Of a stretch of 64,000 bases of DNA, positions 63,906-64,000 are shown one piece after another (within the stretch, counting starts at the first letter, position 1; every line of letters starts with the position of its first letter). Location of the stretch: positions 186,001 through 250,000 of the forward strand of contig JBAJFE010000019.1 of NCBI GenBank assembly GCA_037903355.1. Reading direction: 5' to 3'. Below the pieces are notes generated by a model, which saw only the letters and a list, made by a program, of their open reading frames with translations, was not told where the DNA came from and made no database searches. The translations under genes were made by a program, and so were the position numbers. The DNA is from Trichuris trichiura (taxonomy: Eukaryota > Nematoda > Enoplea > Trichinellida > Trichuridae).

Positions 63906-64000
63906 GTAAGCGGCATTAATTGGTTGTATATTTTTAACAAACGACAATTACTTCCCAGTAGGTAGGTTGAGAATGCACTGTGAAGTATGGGTTTGTGATA

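Overview
The window is nematode nuclear DNA: AT-rich, spliced genes, no operons, and two families typical of or well studied in nematodes. Short introns of 46-60 nt beside introns of 2-8 kb suggest a clade I (Dorylaimia: Trichuris/Trichinella-like) worm; this is inference from gene style, not a species call.

Layout. (1) 5.07-12.48 kb, minus strand: a secreted-start, single-pass membrane protein of the MOLO1 family (modulator of levamisole receptor). Six exons are assembled with matching phases; at least one linking exon was not found. (2) 12.5-31.0 kb: a long gene-poor stretch with a tandem duplication and low-confidence exon-like segments. (3) 31.02-55.87 kb, plus strand: a nearly complete 20-exon ADAMTS-like gene (punctin/MADD-4 type) encoding about 1170 residues: signal peptide, TSP1 repeat, ADAMTS cysteine-rich domain, seven more TSP1 repeats, one Ig domain, three TSP1 repeats and a PLAC domain. 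All splice phases agree. Its first half has giant introns; its second half is packed with 49-57 nt introns. (4) 57.26-60.89 kb, minus strand: a tentative two-exon gene. (5) 62.03-63.91 kb and beyond, plus strand: seven phase-consistent exons of an unrecognised gene that runs off the right edge.

Mobile DNA: a foldback element family (five copies) whose arms carry hammerhead-ribozyme-like core boxes, a 123-bp hAT-type MITE with a perfect 8-bp target duplication, and small tandem repeats. A GC-richer, frame-broken coding-like segment lies inside an intron of the ADAMTS-like gene.

The most interesting biological point is that the two recognisable genes are divergent neighbours and both belong to families that, in C. 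elegans, act on the levamisole-sensitive acetylcholine receptor at the neuromuscular junction: punctin as the secreted synaptic organiser, MOLO-1 as a receptor auxiliary subunit.
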